Under the pieces are notes generated by a model, which saw only the letters and a list, made by a program, of their open reading frames with translations, searched no databases and had not been told where the DNA came from. From an uncultured Porphyromonadaceae bacterium (GTDB lineage: Bacteria; Bacteroidota; Bacteroidia; Bacteroidales; Muribaculaceae), in the NCBI GenBank assembly GCA_947178165.1, contig CAMWXH010000005.1:1-62768 (forward strand): a DNA stretch of 62,768 nucleotides, given 5' to 3'. Shown one piece after another: positions 9,001 to 15,633 of this stretch (position 1 is the first letter of the stretch; each line of letters begins with the position of its first letter). The translations under genes were made by a program, and so were the position numbers.

Positions 9001-10741
9001 ACTTTGGAACAATTTCCGCAATGTGGCGGCAATGTCGGCTGGAGCCTATCGTCCTCCTGTCGCTCCTCTTGACAAGGCGGCCGTGAATATCGCCAAAGGC
9101 GTAACGGCTGCAAAGGTAAGTTTCCGTTTGTTCACGGCATTAAAGCAGTTCCTCTCAATGCCTGCTTACCTCTCGGATAGTAATCCGGCGTATCTAATAG
9201 CCAATATTGCTAATCCAATAGGTGCGTGGAAGTGGAGTATGGAAAATCTACCCTTGTTTGAGAAGCGTTGGAAAAGCCGTATGGCAGGAGACCCACGGCT
9301 GTTGAAATCCGATATGGACTGGAAGATGTGGAGGAGCCGTATTGTAGAAATGGCTTCGCGTGTCGGAATGAGTCCGAATGCCTTTGTTGATGCGCTGACC
9401 GTGGCGATCGGCACTCATGCGATGTATCAGACCAAGAAAGCAAAATACCTGCGTTGGGGCATGGAGGAAGAAGCCGCTGAAAAGAGAGCGAAACAGGACG
9501 CGACAATCCTTTTCAATCAGACACAACAGTCGAGCGAGGGAGCATTCCTCAGCACGATGCAGGTTGACAGATCGTGGCTGAGCGTGCTTTTCACAGTATT
9601 CCGCAACTCCTCAATGTCATATACTCGCCAGCTTTATGATTCATTACGGAACATCGGTCATCGTCTTACACCTGGTTATAAAGACCTGTCTGAGGAATTT
9701 ATGGCCAAGCAGATGAGACGCGAAGGGATAGATCCAGCCAGGGCTACAGAGAATGCAAAGCAGGAATACAGGCGCGGATGGATAAGGGACATTGTACGCG
9801 TGGGAATATTCGGTTATGCCTTGCAGTTGGCGTGGAATCTGGGTGCATATCTCCCCTATCTTATATTCGGTGACAATGATGATGAGAAGGATAAAATGTG
9901 GGATGATGTATGGACTCATACAATGTTCGGAAGCGTTGAGGGTCTGACAGGTGGAGACGTGATGAGTTCGGCTGGGAATATGTGGGTCTCTGACGATGGC
10001 AATCCTGCGTATCTCACCAAGGATATGCCTTTGGCCAGCGACGTTCTCTCAATACTAAAGAAGATGGATAAAGATCAAGTCTCAGCAATGAATGATGTTA
10101 TCAATCTCCTTGTGCAGTCTGGTTTGGGTGTGAACCCACAGTCGCTCACTGATGCTGTCGTGGCCGTAATGGATTATTGCGGAGAGGATGCACGGACTTC
10201 GCGTGAGTGCGCATTGCTGATTTGCAGGGTTCTTAATTGCCCTCAAAGTCAACTCGACAAAATCTATTTTGACGAGCTTGATGCAAGTGGAAAGGAGGCG
10301 AGCAAACTAAGCCCCAAACAGATTGCGGAGCGATATGCGCAGTATAAGCTTCGCAGGAATGCCACTATGACAGGCTGGGCGTACAGCGAGGAGGGTCGGC
10401 AGAAGGCTCTGGAGAAGAATGAGAAGCGGGCTCTCAAGATTGCCAAGGAGAAGCTGAATAACCGGATTGCCACGGAGGAGATGAAGAGCCTGCTTGCTGA
10501 ATCTGACAGCATCTCGAAGCTGATAAGGGAGGCTCGCAAGGCTAAGACTCCGGAGGCGTGGGAGAAGGTTTCTGATGATGATTGGAGGAAACATTATGCC
10601 ATGAAGGGGTATAAGCGCGATATTAAGGAGCTTACCGAGAGATGGTTGAATGCCGGGACAGCTGAGGAGGCAGATTCGCTGGCCGGGGCGATGGTTCACT
10701 TGAGGGACAGTGTGCTCAGGGAAATGAAAGCGGTTCCTTAA
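2..10741 (+). CDS. Giant phage polyvalent protein (methylase-helicase-zincin), 5' end cut by the window
   Basis: The frame is open from base 2, so the N-terminus lies outside the window; residues here are counted from the TTG at 119 (3,540 residues to the stop). Visible order: a SAM-binding loop VLEGSAGIGN at 237-246 and a degenerate catalytic motif NVPF at 304-307 (normally NPPY/F); an SF2 helicase with GTGKT at 985-989, DEAH at 1180-1183 and an arginine-rich motif RNGRLLRQGN near 1518; coiled coil and a Glu run near 1855; an LPD3-like region about 1885-2015; a zincin-like motif HEAVGHHGLR from 2157; then a long C-terminal half without a recognised fold. This layout is that of the polyvalent proteins of phages and conjugative elements, thought to be delivered with the DNA and to protect it. 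Dispersed repeat B is read in frame near residues 104, 2325 and 2742. The stretch 156-371 reads poorly in this frame (see the overlapping small gene), so the true start could be later, for example TTG at 455. Confidence 0.85.
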   Translation, partial: QETPAETSESATDKAIETLTGKKRPVWKTEIKPNQAVGDLFGGLFDEPVSNNEQKETELRSRPGTGEREEGHKPRQDEPVGTSQRNEDGGTDGGGMAGRGGSDTVPDPGRGSAVSPIPSEHAVKDQKTNRANKPGDNGGEKTSLRSDHNQDLERLPEAERKNTHNNRAERGIDYAPKGVDARIRANIKAIELAQELIESGSEADSQDMAVLRQFSGWGGLGKAFNDDGYSMQIKKLLGSAYEDAVKSRKSAYYTPSYIIDTMWDIARAMEFKGGNVLEGSAGIGNILGLMPQDMSERSNIHAVEYDSTTGGILSLLYPDAKVDIQGFEATKIPNGSVDLSITNVPFITGWNVADTSGDKDLSRKFRDIHDFCIAKNIRKLKPGGIGIFITSSGTLDNSDKLRAWITNEGASDVVGAFRMNNQTFGGTGATSDIIVVRKRINGQKSPHAIDVSEVTGARIAEYDTGEVKKEKGKEVPVVKTYPMSYNKYFFEHPENMAGEMMFNFEKGETFQPTSRALFPVKGKDQAAMLKEWAGRFSDMDFEASHEDKPAYAPNYDSVGNEVKTGSMIVDSKGRLCTNMNGTAVPVMGSTPTGYSKMSPEQKAKVDAERVEKFNRTKIKGRTRQQCLKDYNELKKALADVLQYQTENADNEGLEPLLKKLNQTFDRFVGMYGNLHKNTQLAWLRNDVDYPSILALESFEERPNAEGERIRTYGKTDIFSQRVVEKEVAPKPENVKDGIIASIYMTGRIDLPYISEALGRSPEEVKKEIISSGLGFENPNTTDLEVSYEYLSGNVREKLRQAQDNNEDGRYTPNIKALERVVPMNIPAHLIEFSLGSSWITPKLYEDFIKERTGVSVRLKNAGGTWFVGTPETGTNTELNRSQGIFSEMFKSTIFGHQLMEAAITNRSITVSRTYKHSDGSSETVTDKDATQACAAKIDEIRQDFKDWARQRMQQDPEMSDEIERIYNEKFNNYVARNIPEEFIPEHFGGAAHVVNGKPFKLRPHQAKAVIRGTMQSQLLAHEVGTGKTYTLISTAMEMRRLGTARKPMIVVQNATVGQFVESAKALYPNARILTIEEADRTSEGRKNFYAKIKYNDWDMIVVPQSVFERIPDSEERQIKFIQDKIEEKLKVLEDMKEEDPDGKSMIVRQAESELEKSREELNKITQELEEKRGKKKEKDEKREAQTKHNAEVRAMEMLDRETDDVENFDEMGIDAILVDEAHEYKHLGFSTAMQRGVKGVDPSYSKKAQGVYLKTLAVKERSNGRNAIFATGTPISNTAAEIWTFMRYLLDPDMMKEYGIYYFDDFVRNFGNLQQMLEFTTSGKFKENNRFAGYVNLPELVRIWSGAADTVLTREAGGVNDKIPKLKGGKPTDIYLPQTKALRSVMLYVRKELDAYENMTGKEKKKNSHIPLVMYGIAKAAAVDARLVVAGAEDDPNSKTNACVRHVLQSLDESKAYKGTYAIFADNYQNKKSGFNLYDDIREKLIKNGVPEEQIVIMRSNMSVKKKLEIFDKVNRGDVRVILGSTFTLGTGVNIQERLHKVYHLDAPNRPMDYTQRNGRLLRQGNLHNLWGIPVEIVRFGVEDSLDVTAYQRLKTKGAIADSIMNGKELISNAMENRTMEEVEDVFGDITAQLSGSEYAMLKNQAEKQVRKYTSKLKQWEVQQTHIHNKLPILRGQIKAAEQRIEEAKKHLEIIGTGRDNKITIGFTTYPNIDAMADLFTEHNKRVKTAQEEVREGSGERTMTMNVNVGGIDFTINTKVNRKIANNGQLSFESERNMTYSCQALGMEDVPVSGSRLKVAIEDIVGNVMNGDLFRERIETANNSIERMSNEVAQLESQKGKPFEHVKELEEAEARLEEYTEKMKAELAEKEAKYADIDATVEAAEDVAFVEEEEEEETEERKLYREMEAADEILDLEPVEVTANNMTRGELFSIYRGLRDITKNGTEIRFLRGMFGKNYKPGGLFAQAVPFLDDIFEESIFAYSEADKLGDTVRPDGTIHKSHPNIDSFDNYVGKMRIEGKEYYVRLTVQNTKDNTTGVHSCFVSNVDVYERTASAETDTTIIDRPNHNQSGKESADFNSSPGYPRATEENGYQSSSSLSYPGSPRARVTTDGIIDAKLQQFFEKINLRQSKKEMEGAVKRLSEKLHSPIRLISRKEAEAEGYRRKKGWYDRETGKITVVTDNHRNVGDIADTAVHEAVGHHGLRQLFGTEEKLNNFLNEAYNISNDKIKAEIDRRTEKMMVNEVSRIQERKRKERESRGENPDSHYYEDLSDAKIEAEKQREQIRRDATEEYAADLGMKIGEEGFERMDAEELTFWGKLKGMLQKALDRLLAGLKLPKMRAWTDKEWSYVLWKSWRNLREGKSSLRSHHYAGPLAEAEDIVRREKSNFGASESRLFRDSDLGLEEAITKMKADAAAANGADFKAKQDAMRAIGGNMSKLRQAMARQREYDITTVKSVSDLARVLMEKGLLDDLSKVETKRILSAINNVVGRQDVSQYVQKVMDIMVDNQLRLGANTLGRLLSIRGSRVDARGIEVQGELDPEGQKIALVVRKSSSLSKEDVDFRMAEAENRMGSSDSVIADEAAIEYAGLQIARQYVEEIKESKNEEKELRDSIKQAKEDKDAGQMTEAAYKQYVEATNDAIRQNKIDRAEAFHSLVEQVGDVMSGSIERAKAWREAEKQRVEEIHHNANSDMEGRPTDEHHKDNRIQKIANNSAVRFLLAPLATFDQMLRMFGGKSVRGEGYLWNRYMRGWVDCAEKEYTGYQEALKTLDKKVREVFEKSSLRSDHNVKSWGDLFAMERRMPKASVRFWDGGEMRDHELTQGNLLYIYMTDKMTDGRMKLRRMGITETDVERIKNFVDPRFIQLADWMQEEYLTEKRNGYNEVHKRMFGTSMAAIENYFPLKILANARMEDVDVAEPEAGSQVLPATSTGSIIKRKRNNLALDVTGADAFSVILDHIQQMERWAAFAEYNRDLNTLLSYKRFRNQVMNMTSAYGAGKTLWNNFRNVAAMSAGAYRPPVAPLDKAAVNIAKGVTAAKVSFRLFTALKQFLSMPAYLSDSNPAYLIANIANPIGAWKWSMENLPLFEKRWKSRMAGDPRLLKSDMDWKMWRSRIVEMASRVGMSPNAFVDALTVAIGTHAMYQTKKAKYLRWGMEEEAAEKRAKQDATILFNQTQQSSEGAFLSTMQVDRSWLSVLFTVFRNSSMSYTRQLYDSLRNIGHRLTPGYKDLSEEFMAKQMRREGIDPARATENAKQEYRRGWIRDIVRVGIFGYALQLAWNLGAYLPYLIFGDNDDEKDKMWDDVWTHTMFGSVEGLTGGDVMSSAGNMWVSDDGNPAYLTKDMPLASDVLSILKKMDKDQVSAMNDVINLLVQSGLGVNPQSLTDAVVAVMDYCGEDARTSRECALLICRVLNCPQSQLDKIYFDELDASGKEASKLSPKQIAERYAQYKLRRNATMTGWAYSEEGRQKALEKNEKRALKIAKEKLNNRIATEEMKSLLAESDSISKLIREARKAKTPEAWEKVSDDDWRKHYAMKGYKRDIKELTERWLNAGTAEEADSLAGAMVHLRDSVLREMKAVP
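156..371 (+). CDS. Small acidic protein overlapping the giant gene in another frame
   Basis: An ATG-started 71-codon frame with a balanced, protein-like composition: a basic start followed by an acidic helical part containing EELTEEEWLDVVEAILCL and ending in QYLQYLQNMP. Over the same bases the giant frame gives a Gly/Arg/Pro-rich stretch that looks like an out-of-phase reading. I therefore think this frame is a real small gene and that the giant frame is either open by chance here or has been joined across it. No function is recognised. It lies at the head of the giant gene, before the first copy of repeat B at 426-450. Confidence 0.5.
   Translation: MSKRKLSYDLAPALESEKRDTNLDRMNRWERANGMKMEELTEEEWLDVVEAILCLTPDEAVQYLQYLQNMP
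426..450 (+). repeat. Dispersed repeat B, copy 1 (inside the giant gene)
   Basis: Core CCTCACTGCGTTCGGACC followed by ACAATCA. It is read in frame as TSLRSDHN by the giant protein. The element can fold into a short hairpin (GTCC pairing with GGAC in complete copies). Further copies are at 7089, 8344, 12878, 19494, 27286 and 32006, all on this strand. Confidence 0.8.
6244..6323 (+). repeat. Repeat E pair inside the giant gene
   Basis: Two 20-bp copies, TCCGGGATACCCCCGGGCGA at 6244-6263 and a copy with three differences at 6304-6323, lie exactly 60 bp apart. Each has CCGGG facing CCCGG and could form a small hairpin. They are read in frame as a Ser/Pro/Gly linker between the LPD3-like region and the zincin-like domain. 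Related CCGGGCGA pieces occur twice near 385-410. Confidence 0.6.
7089..7114 (+). repeat. Dispersed repeat B, copy 2 (inside the giant gene)
   Basis: AGTCCTCACTTCGTTCG followed by a diverged tail (CACCACTAT). Read in frame as SSLRSHHY, between the zincin-like region and the C-terminal half of the giant protein, where it acts as a linker. Confidence 0.75.
8344..8369 (+). repeat. Dispersed repeat B, copy 3 (inside the giant gene)
   Basis: AGTCCTCACTTCGTTCGG followed by ACCACAAT, read in frame as SSLRSDHN in the C-terminal half of the giant protein. It is nearly identical to the intergenic copies, although the surrounding coding sequence shows no other similarity between the sites. Confidence 0.8.
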
Positions 10742-10786
10742 ATTCCTTTGGGAAAAACAGATGATGATGCAACGGATAAAAGGGAG

Positions 10787-10819
10787 TTCGGGAGGCAAGG
10801 GTTATCTTTGCTTCCCGAA
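10787..10819 (+). terminator. Hairpin between the giant gene and the portal gene
   Basis: TTCGGGAGGCAA pairs with TTGCTTCCCGAA with one mismatch across a short loop. A second small stem (GCCC TGAG GGGC, then ATTTTAT) lies just before the portal start. There is no long T run, so it may be a weak terminator or a processing stem. A TATCTTTG box (10803-10810) also lies in it, without an upstream -33 partner. Confidence 0.4.
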
Positions 10820-10860
10820 GTGTTTTGTCAAATGAAAGCAGGCCCTGAGGGGCATTTTAT

Positions 10861-12807
10861 ATGGGAAAGAAGAGGTTACATAGGGTTAGCAGGGTTCTTC
10901 CTGGGGGGAAGTATGACACGGTTGCGGAACAGAAGGCGCGACGCGGTGGGAGGAAGGCATTTGATGTGCTGATGGAGGCGCAGCATTACTGGATGCAGAT
11001 GGACCGGTTCCGGCGCGACCGGGAGCGGAACAAGAAATATACCTACGGCAAGCAATGGGAGGATGTGGTGTGCGTGGATGGAAATCGGATGAAGGAGTCG
11101 GAGCTTATCAGGCGCCAGGGGAACCTTCCTCTGAAGAATAACCTCATAAGGAGGATGGTGCGTTCTGTGCTGGGGGTGTATCAGAGTCAGTCGAAGGAGC
11201 CGACCTGCACTGCACGGGACCGCGACGAGCAGAAGTATGGGGAGACGATGAGCACGGTTCTCCAGTATAACATGCAGCGCAACCGCATGGGGAAGATGAA
11301 TGCCCGGAGCATGGAGGAGTTCCTGATATCGGGTTTTGTGGTTCACCGGAAATGGCACGGGTGGCGCAAGGATATGCTGGACTGCTGGACGGACTATGTT
11401 CAGCCCAACAACTTCTTCATCGACCCGAACATGCGCGATTTCCGGGGATGGGATGTGAGCTGTCTTGGGGAGATCCACGATATCTCATACGGAGAGCTGA
11501 TAAGCAAGTATGCCCATAGCCCTGAGGATGAAAGGAGGCTGAGGGAGATATACGGTTTCGCGTCGAAGCGCGATGTGGTGGGAATGGCGTATGAGCAGTT
11601 CGGGTATCCTCTGAATGACCGTTATGACTTCCTTGTGCCGGCAGACAGGAGCCTATGCCGTGTGATCGAGGTGTGGCGCAAGGAGAGCAAGGCTCGTTAC
11701 CGTTGTCACGATGTGAACAGCGGTGAGATATTCAAGATTGAGATCGAGGACTACCAGGAGGAGGTGGCGAAGGTTAACGAGGAACGCCGCCGCGAGGGGC
11801 TTGCCCTCGGCATCCCTGAGGAGGAGATCCCTTATATAAAAGCGGAATGGTTCATAGATTCTTATTGGTATTACTATTTCCTCACGCCATTCGGGGATAT
11901 CCTTGATGAGGGTGAGACACCGTATGAGCATAAGGAGCATCCGTACGTTTTCGCGGCCTACCCTTTCATAGACGGGGAGATCCATTCTTTTGTGGCGGAC
12001 GTGATAGACCAGCAGAGATACGTGAACCGCCTCATCATGCTTTATGACTTCATCCTGAAGACGAGCGCGAAGGGGGTGCTCCTCTTTCCGGAGGATGCGT
12101 TGCCTGACAATATGAGCATGGATGACATAGCCGAGGAGTGGTCGCGTGCCGACGGGATCATAGTGTTCAAGCCAAACAAGACGGGCATGCTTCCGAAGCA
12201 GATAGCCAACAATTGCACGCAGATAGGGATTCCTGAGCTCCTGAACATGCAGTTGAAGCTTTTTGAGGATATCAGCGGCGTGAACGGCGCGATACAGGGG
12301 AAGCCGGGGTTCTCGGGGATGAGCGCGAGCCTTTACAGCCAGCAGACCCAGAATGCCACCACTTCCCTGCTTGACCTCCTGGAGACCTTCTCCGATTTCG
12401 TGAAGGAGGGGGCATACAAGGATGTTAAGAATATCCAGCAGTTCTATGATGACATTCGGACTTGCAATATCGCCGGGAAGGAGGCTGTGTATGACCCGGA
12501 GAAGCTGAGCGACATCGAGTTTGACCTGAGCATCACTGAGAGCACGGCCACACCTTCCTACAGGGCGTTGGCCAATGAGTTCCTGATGAAGATATTCGAG
12601 ATGGGTCAGATCACGCTCCGCCAGCTTCTTGAGAACGGGGACTTCCCGTTTGCGGACAGCCTGTTGCAGAGCGTTAAGAGCCAGCAGGAGCAACTGGAGC
12701 GCGGGGAGATGCCGGAAAACATTTCTCCGGAGCTGATGAGACAGGCTCAGCAGGGGGCGGACATGGATGCCGTGGCACGTGCACAGGGGATGATGGCGAG
12801 AGCCTGA
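10861..12807 (+). CDS. Phage portal protein
   Basis: A 648-residue protein with the length and texture of P22-like portal proteins, which form the dodecameric ring at the capsid vertex through which DNA enters and leaves. Supporting parts are the basic N-terminus, the LKNNLIRRMVRSVLGVY stretch typical of the N-terminal portal core, a central Trp/Tyr-rich region with YVQPNNFFIDPN, and a stretch after residue 450 containing SGVNGAIQGKPGFSGMSASL, where portals of this class carry a conserved Gly/Ser turn. The tail is Gln-rich. The start is the ATG at 10861, after two small hairpins. It ends just before a composite A/B repeat and converges on the terminase gene. Its place beside terminase, scaffold and capsid genes supports the call. 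Confidence 0.85.
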   Translation: MGKKRLHRVSRVLPGGKYDTVAEQKARRGGRKAFDVLMEAQHYWMQMDRFRRDRERNKKYTYGKQWEDVVCVDGNRMKESELIRRQGNLPLKNNLIRRMVRSVLGVYQSQSKEPTCTARDRDEQKYGETMSTVLQYNMQRNRMGKMNARSMEEFLISGFVVHRKWHGWRKDMLDCWTDYVQPNNFFIDPNMRDFRGWDVSCLGEIHDISYGELISKYAHSPEDERRLREIYGFASKRDVVGMAYEQFGYPLNDRYDFLVPADRSLCRVIEVWRKESKARYRCHDVNSGEIFKIEIEDYQEEVAKVNEERRREGLALGIPEEEIPYIKAEWFIDSYWYYYFLTPFGDILDEGETPYEHKEHPYVFAAYPFIDGEIHSFVADVIDQQRYVNRLIMLYDFILKTSAKGVLLFPEDALPDNMSMDDIAEEWSRADGIIVFKPNKTGMLPKQIANNCTQIGIPELLNMQLKLFEDISGVNGAIQGKPGFSGMSASLYSQQTQNATTSLLDLLETFSDFVKEGAYKDVKNIQQFYDDIRTCNIAGKEAVYDPEKLSDIEFDLSITESTATPSYRALANEFLMKIFEMGQITLRQLLENGDFPFADSLLQSVKSQQEQLERGEMPENISPELMRQAQQGADMDAVARAQGMMARA

Positions 12808-12810
12808 CGG

Positions 12811-12918
12811 CACCCGGCACTCGGAGACAAACAGCTCCGCGCTCAAAATTCTTTTCACCCGGAGGCGGAGACGGGCTGGAGTCCTCACTGCGTTCGGACC
12901 ACAATTAAGGGGAATCAG
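12811..12918 (+). repeat. Composite A-B repeat, copy 1 (portal/terminase junction)
   Basis: Repeat A (CACCCGG ... CGGAGACAAAC with CAGCTCCGC) at 12811-12840, a diverged second A at 12856-12877, and repeat B at 12878-12907, followed by a G-rich tail with GGGGAATCAG. It fills the gap between two convergent genes. The same A, then B, then G-rich tail order recurs at 19433, 27242 and 31970. Confidence 0.8.
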
Positions 12919-15092
12919 ATGGAGGCTTCGGAAACGTGGCCTCTCCTTTTTTTATGCCTGATTTCGGAGAGCTTTATTATTTTGGGGAGATCCATTTCAT
13001 GGAGGGAGATATGGAGGCCGATGGCTCGGGTCATCAGCAGGTCGTCGTGCTTTCCGGCGATTGCTCCGTAGGCTCCGTTCTGTTTCTTCTCATAGGTAAG
13101 GAACTCGTCGAGCACCTGACGGTCTCGCTCTGTATAAAGATGGTCGCGGACGCATTTGATGAGCGTGGTTATTATCATCGGCTTTGTGGCGATGTTGGTA
13201 TGAAAGCCGTATTTGCGCGGTAGCCCCTGCCTTATCTCATCTTCCGACTGACGGCGGGCGTAGAGGTTGTCGTAAACTTTGGATATCTGGTTTAGGATGT
13301 ATTGCGACTGGTCGCCCCCTTCTACCTGACGTTCTCGGTCGCGGGTCTCGAGGGTGTTGGATTCTATGACGAGGAGGGCATTGTCGTAGTAGGCGGCAAT
13401 TTGTGCGGCGCGCCACGCGAGGCGGTCGATGTCGCAATGCCCCCTCCATTGTGCTACGATGGCCTGCCGGTCGCCATCGATCATATTGATGCGGTCGAAC
13501 ACGGCGATGACAGACCAGTCGGCTTTGTTAGAACGGCCACCGATATCTACGACAACGAGGTAGCGGTTGGTGACTTTAACCTCGGGGTCGATTTCGGGCT
13601 TTGCCCATATATGAAGGGAGCCTTGGGAATCGGGGATGAACTTGAGGTCGCGGAGATTCTCCTTCATTTCAATGCGCGGACTGATTGCACATCCCTCAGA
13701 CTTTCCACATATCTGACCGCTCTGGATTTCTCCGATGAAGCGCGGAGGGGAGCAGGCTTTTTCAAATTCCTTGACGAGATATTTATCGAACACCATTGAT
13801 CCGGAATGCACGAACGCCTCCACATCATCTGAGGGATATTCGGAGGCCATGACTGCGTGTGAGTTCCTTCCTGCCCTTTCGTGGACATACCAGTTGATGG
13901 CTTCGAGGGTCGCCCCTTTCTCCCATAGCCACCACAGATAGCGACCGCTTTCTTCGCGTGTTGACATTGCGGTTTGATTCTGGCGCCCTTTCCACAGGGA
14001 ACAGGCAAATTCAATGGTTTCCTTCAATGACTTGAAAGGGATGGAATATTGCTCTATCTCATACCAGGGAATGAAGAGTGCTGAAAACTGAGAGGGTACC
14101 TTGGCATCCGGGTCGGGATATGCGGCGGCCTGATATTCGGAATGGAAGAAATTGCCGGTTCCGTTAGCGGTGGATTCATACACGATCATCGTGTAAGGCT
14201 TGTAAAGGATTCCGGAACAGGCGGAACGGACGATATCTTCGGGAGCCTTTCCGTCGGTCTTTTTCCAGACACCTACCTCAGAAAGATGGACGAGATTGTA
14301 GTCTCCTCCACGGCAGGAGTCGGGGCTTTCGGCCGAGCCGAGCTTAATCTTGCAATTTCGCTGGGGGACGCGGAATATTGAACCGAACTTCCCCACCCTC
14401 ACCATCTTTGCCTCCGACTCCGACCAGGACTCGCCGAGGGGATGAAGCATCTCGACGGGATAACCGGCTATCATGCGGTCGAACATATCCTTGATTTCGA
14501 CAGAAGCATCACCCTGATGGGCAATGATAAGGGAATTAAGCCCCTTACGATGGAGGAACTGAAGCCAGGCCATATATAGCTGTGTGGTGGTAGAACCGCC
14601 CCATTGGCGAGCCTTCAGCATTATTATTCGGATCGGGTCCCCAGCGAGCCGGCTTTTCTCGAACATCTCCACGAGCTTTCTCTGAGGGAGCCAAAGCCGG
14701 AAGAGGATATCATCTCCCCCACCCTTTTTCTTGACCTTGACGAGAGTGGCGCACCAGAATGGGAAATCGTGGCGACAGCGTAGCCTTATGAGCTGAGTGG
14801 TGACCTTCGATGCATCCTCAGGGTTAGGCTCAACGCCCAGCTCGCCGGCAAGGAATCCCTCTATTGAGCCGGCCTTGGCAAGCTTCCTGACAAATGGCAC
14901 CACCATCATGCTTTTGGGGAGCCATTGGACAGGGATGATGAAATCCGGAATCTCGACACGGAGACGCTCCCCGACGCTCCCTTCGCCCGTGATGGGGTCG
15001 AACTTGGCATATATAATTTCATTGCGCCTGTCATTCTCTTTAAGAATCTCAGCAACGGGGGCAATGAGGGGCTTCATTTCATTTACACTCAT
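12915..15092 (-). CDS. Phage terminase large subunit
   Basis: A 725-residue DNA-packaging motor: an N-terminal ATPase drives translocation and a C-terminal RNase H-like nuclease cuts the concatemer. Seen here: a Walker A-like LKARQWGGSTTTQ at about 159-171, a Walker B-like strand YNLVHLSEVGVW at 265-276, and nuclease acidic residues in VVVDIGGRSNKADWSV (D516), VIESN (E577) and a late KHDD. The gene is on the minus strand, between portal and scaffold genes that both read on the plus strand, which is an unusual arrangement. The small upstream gene (probable small subunit) is in the same operon. The start is ATG at 15092; other starts close by cannot be excluded. Confidence 0.88.
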   Translation of the reverse strand: MSVNEMKPLIAPVAEILKENDRRNEIIYAKFDPITGEGSVGERLRVEIPDFIIPVQWLPKSMMVVPFVRKLAKAGSIEGFLAGELGVEPNPEDASKVTTQLIRLRCRHDFPFWCATLVKVKKKGGGDDILFRLWLPQRKLVEMFEKSRLAGDPIRIIMLKARQWGGSTTTQLYMAWLQFLHRKGLNSLIIAHQGDASVEIKDMFDRMIAGYPVEMLHPLGESWSESEAKMVRVGKFGSIFRVPQRNCKIKLGSAESPDSCRGGDYNLVHLSEVGVWKKTDGKAPEDIVRSACSGILYKPYTMIVYESTANGTGNFFHSEYQAAAYPDPDAKVPSQFSALFIPWYEIEQYSIPFKSLKETIEFACSLWKGRQNQTAMSTREESGRYLWWLWEKGATLEAINWYVHERAGRNSHAVMASEYPSDDVEAFVHSGSMVFDKYLVKEFEKACSPPRFIGEIQSGQICGKSEGCAISPRIEMKENLRDLKFIPDSQGSLHIWAKPEIDPEVKVTNRYLVVVDIGGRSNKADWSVIAVFDRINMIDGDRQAIVAQWRGHCDIDRLAWRAAQIAAYYDNALLVIESNTLETRDRERQVEGGDQSQYILNQISKVYDNLYARRQSEDEIRQGLPRKYGFHTNIATKPMIITTLIKCVRDHLYTERDRQVLDEFLTYEKKQNGAYGAIAGKHDDLLMTRAIGLHISLHEMDLPKIIKLSEIRHKKRRGHVSEASI

Positions 15093-15108
15093 CGGGCATT
15101 ATGATTTG

Positions 15109-15519
15109 TTATTTGCAGTCATAGTATCCGTTTCGGATGCGGCGTATGAACTCCCTGACAGAAGAGGGGGTGAAATAGAACTTGGGCGCGGGCTGATTCA
15201 CGATGATTGAAGCCAGTTCAAGGAGAGACATCTTCGGATGGAGAGGACGCAATTCACGGTAGCGACGGTAGATTTCCTGAAACATCTCCCGTTTGGTCTC
15301 GATCATGCAAGGCAATGACCTGCCGGCTTCCATAGATGAAATCACAATGGCGGCCCTGTGTTCGCTCACCCAGAAACGGGAAGAGGGGGATTCAGCCACG
15401 GCCTTGTAGATATCGGCCATGCGTATGACATCGGCTTCGGCCAGCTTTTGGCGGAAGACACGCATCAGGTCGTCGTTGCGACGGTGAATGAAATCGAGAG
15501 TTGAACCGAAGTATTTCAT
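15109..15519 (-). CDS. Probable terminase small subunit
   Basis: A 136-residue protein starting MKYFGSTLDFIHRRNDD. It is helical and basic, with SKL/KMSLLELASIIVNQPAPKFY and REFIRRIRN segments compatible with DNA binding. It directly precedes the large subunit on the same strand, the standard place of the small subunit, which recognises the packaging site. No family motif is certain, so the call rests on position and size. I use the inner ATG because the upstream extension (MCLVLIIFVQSNV) overlaps the likely promoter. Confidence 0.55.
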   Translation of the reverse strand: MKYFGSTLDFIHRRNDDLMRVFRQKLAEADVIRMADIYKAVAESPSSRFWVSEHRAAIVISSMEAGRSLPCMIETKREMFQEIYRRYRELRPLHPKMSLLELASIIVNQPAPKFYFTPSSVREFIRRIRNGYYDCK

Positions 15520-15533
15520 GACATTGCTTTGCA

Positions 15534-15597
15534 CAAAAATAATCAAAACAAGGCACAACGGATAAAACCGGGGAAAGAATTTAAGGTATTACTTTTG
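15534..15597. promoter_or_regulatory. Divergent promoter region between terminase and scaffold genes
   Basis: Bacteroidetes -7 boxes face both ways: TATTTTTG on the minus strand (15541-15534), directly before the terminase operon, and TACTTTTG on the plus strand (15590-15597), about 36 bp before the scaffold start. Neither has a clear TTTG box at the -33 position, so both calls are tentative. Confidence 0.35.
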
Positions 15598-15633
15598 CGC
15601 AGAGTAAGACTTAAATTAAATATTTTCAAGAAT

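Noticed and set aside
11653-12888. 411-codon frame on the minus strand over the portal gene
   Set aside because: Antisense shadow of a well-supported portal gene; Leu/His/Arg-rich with no domain.
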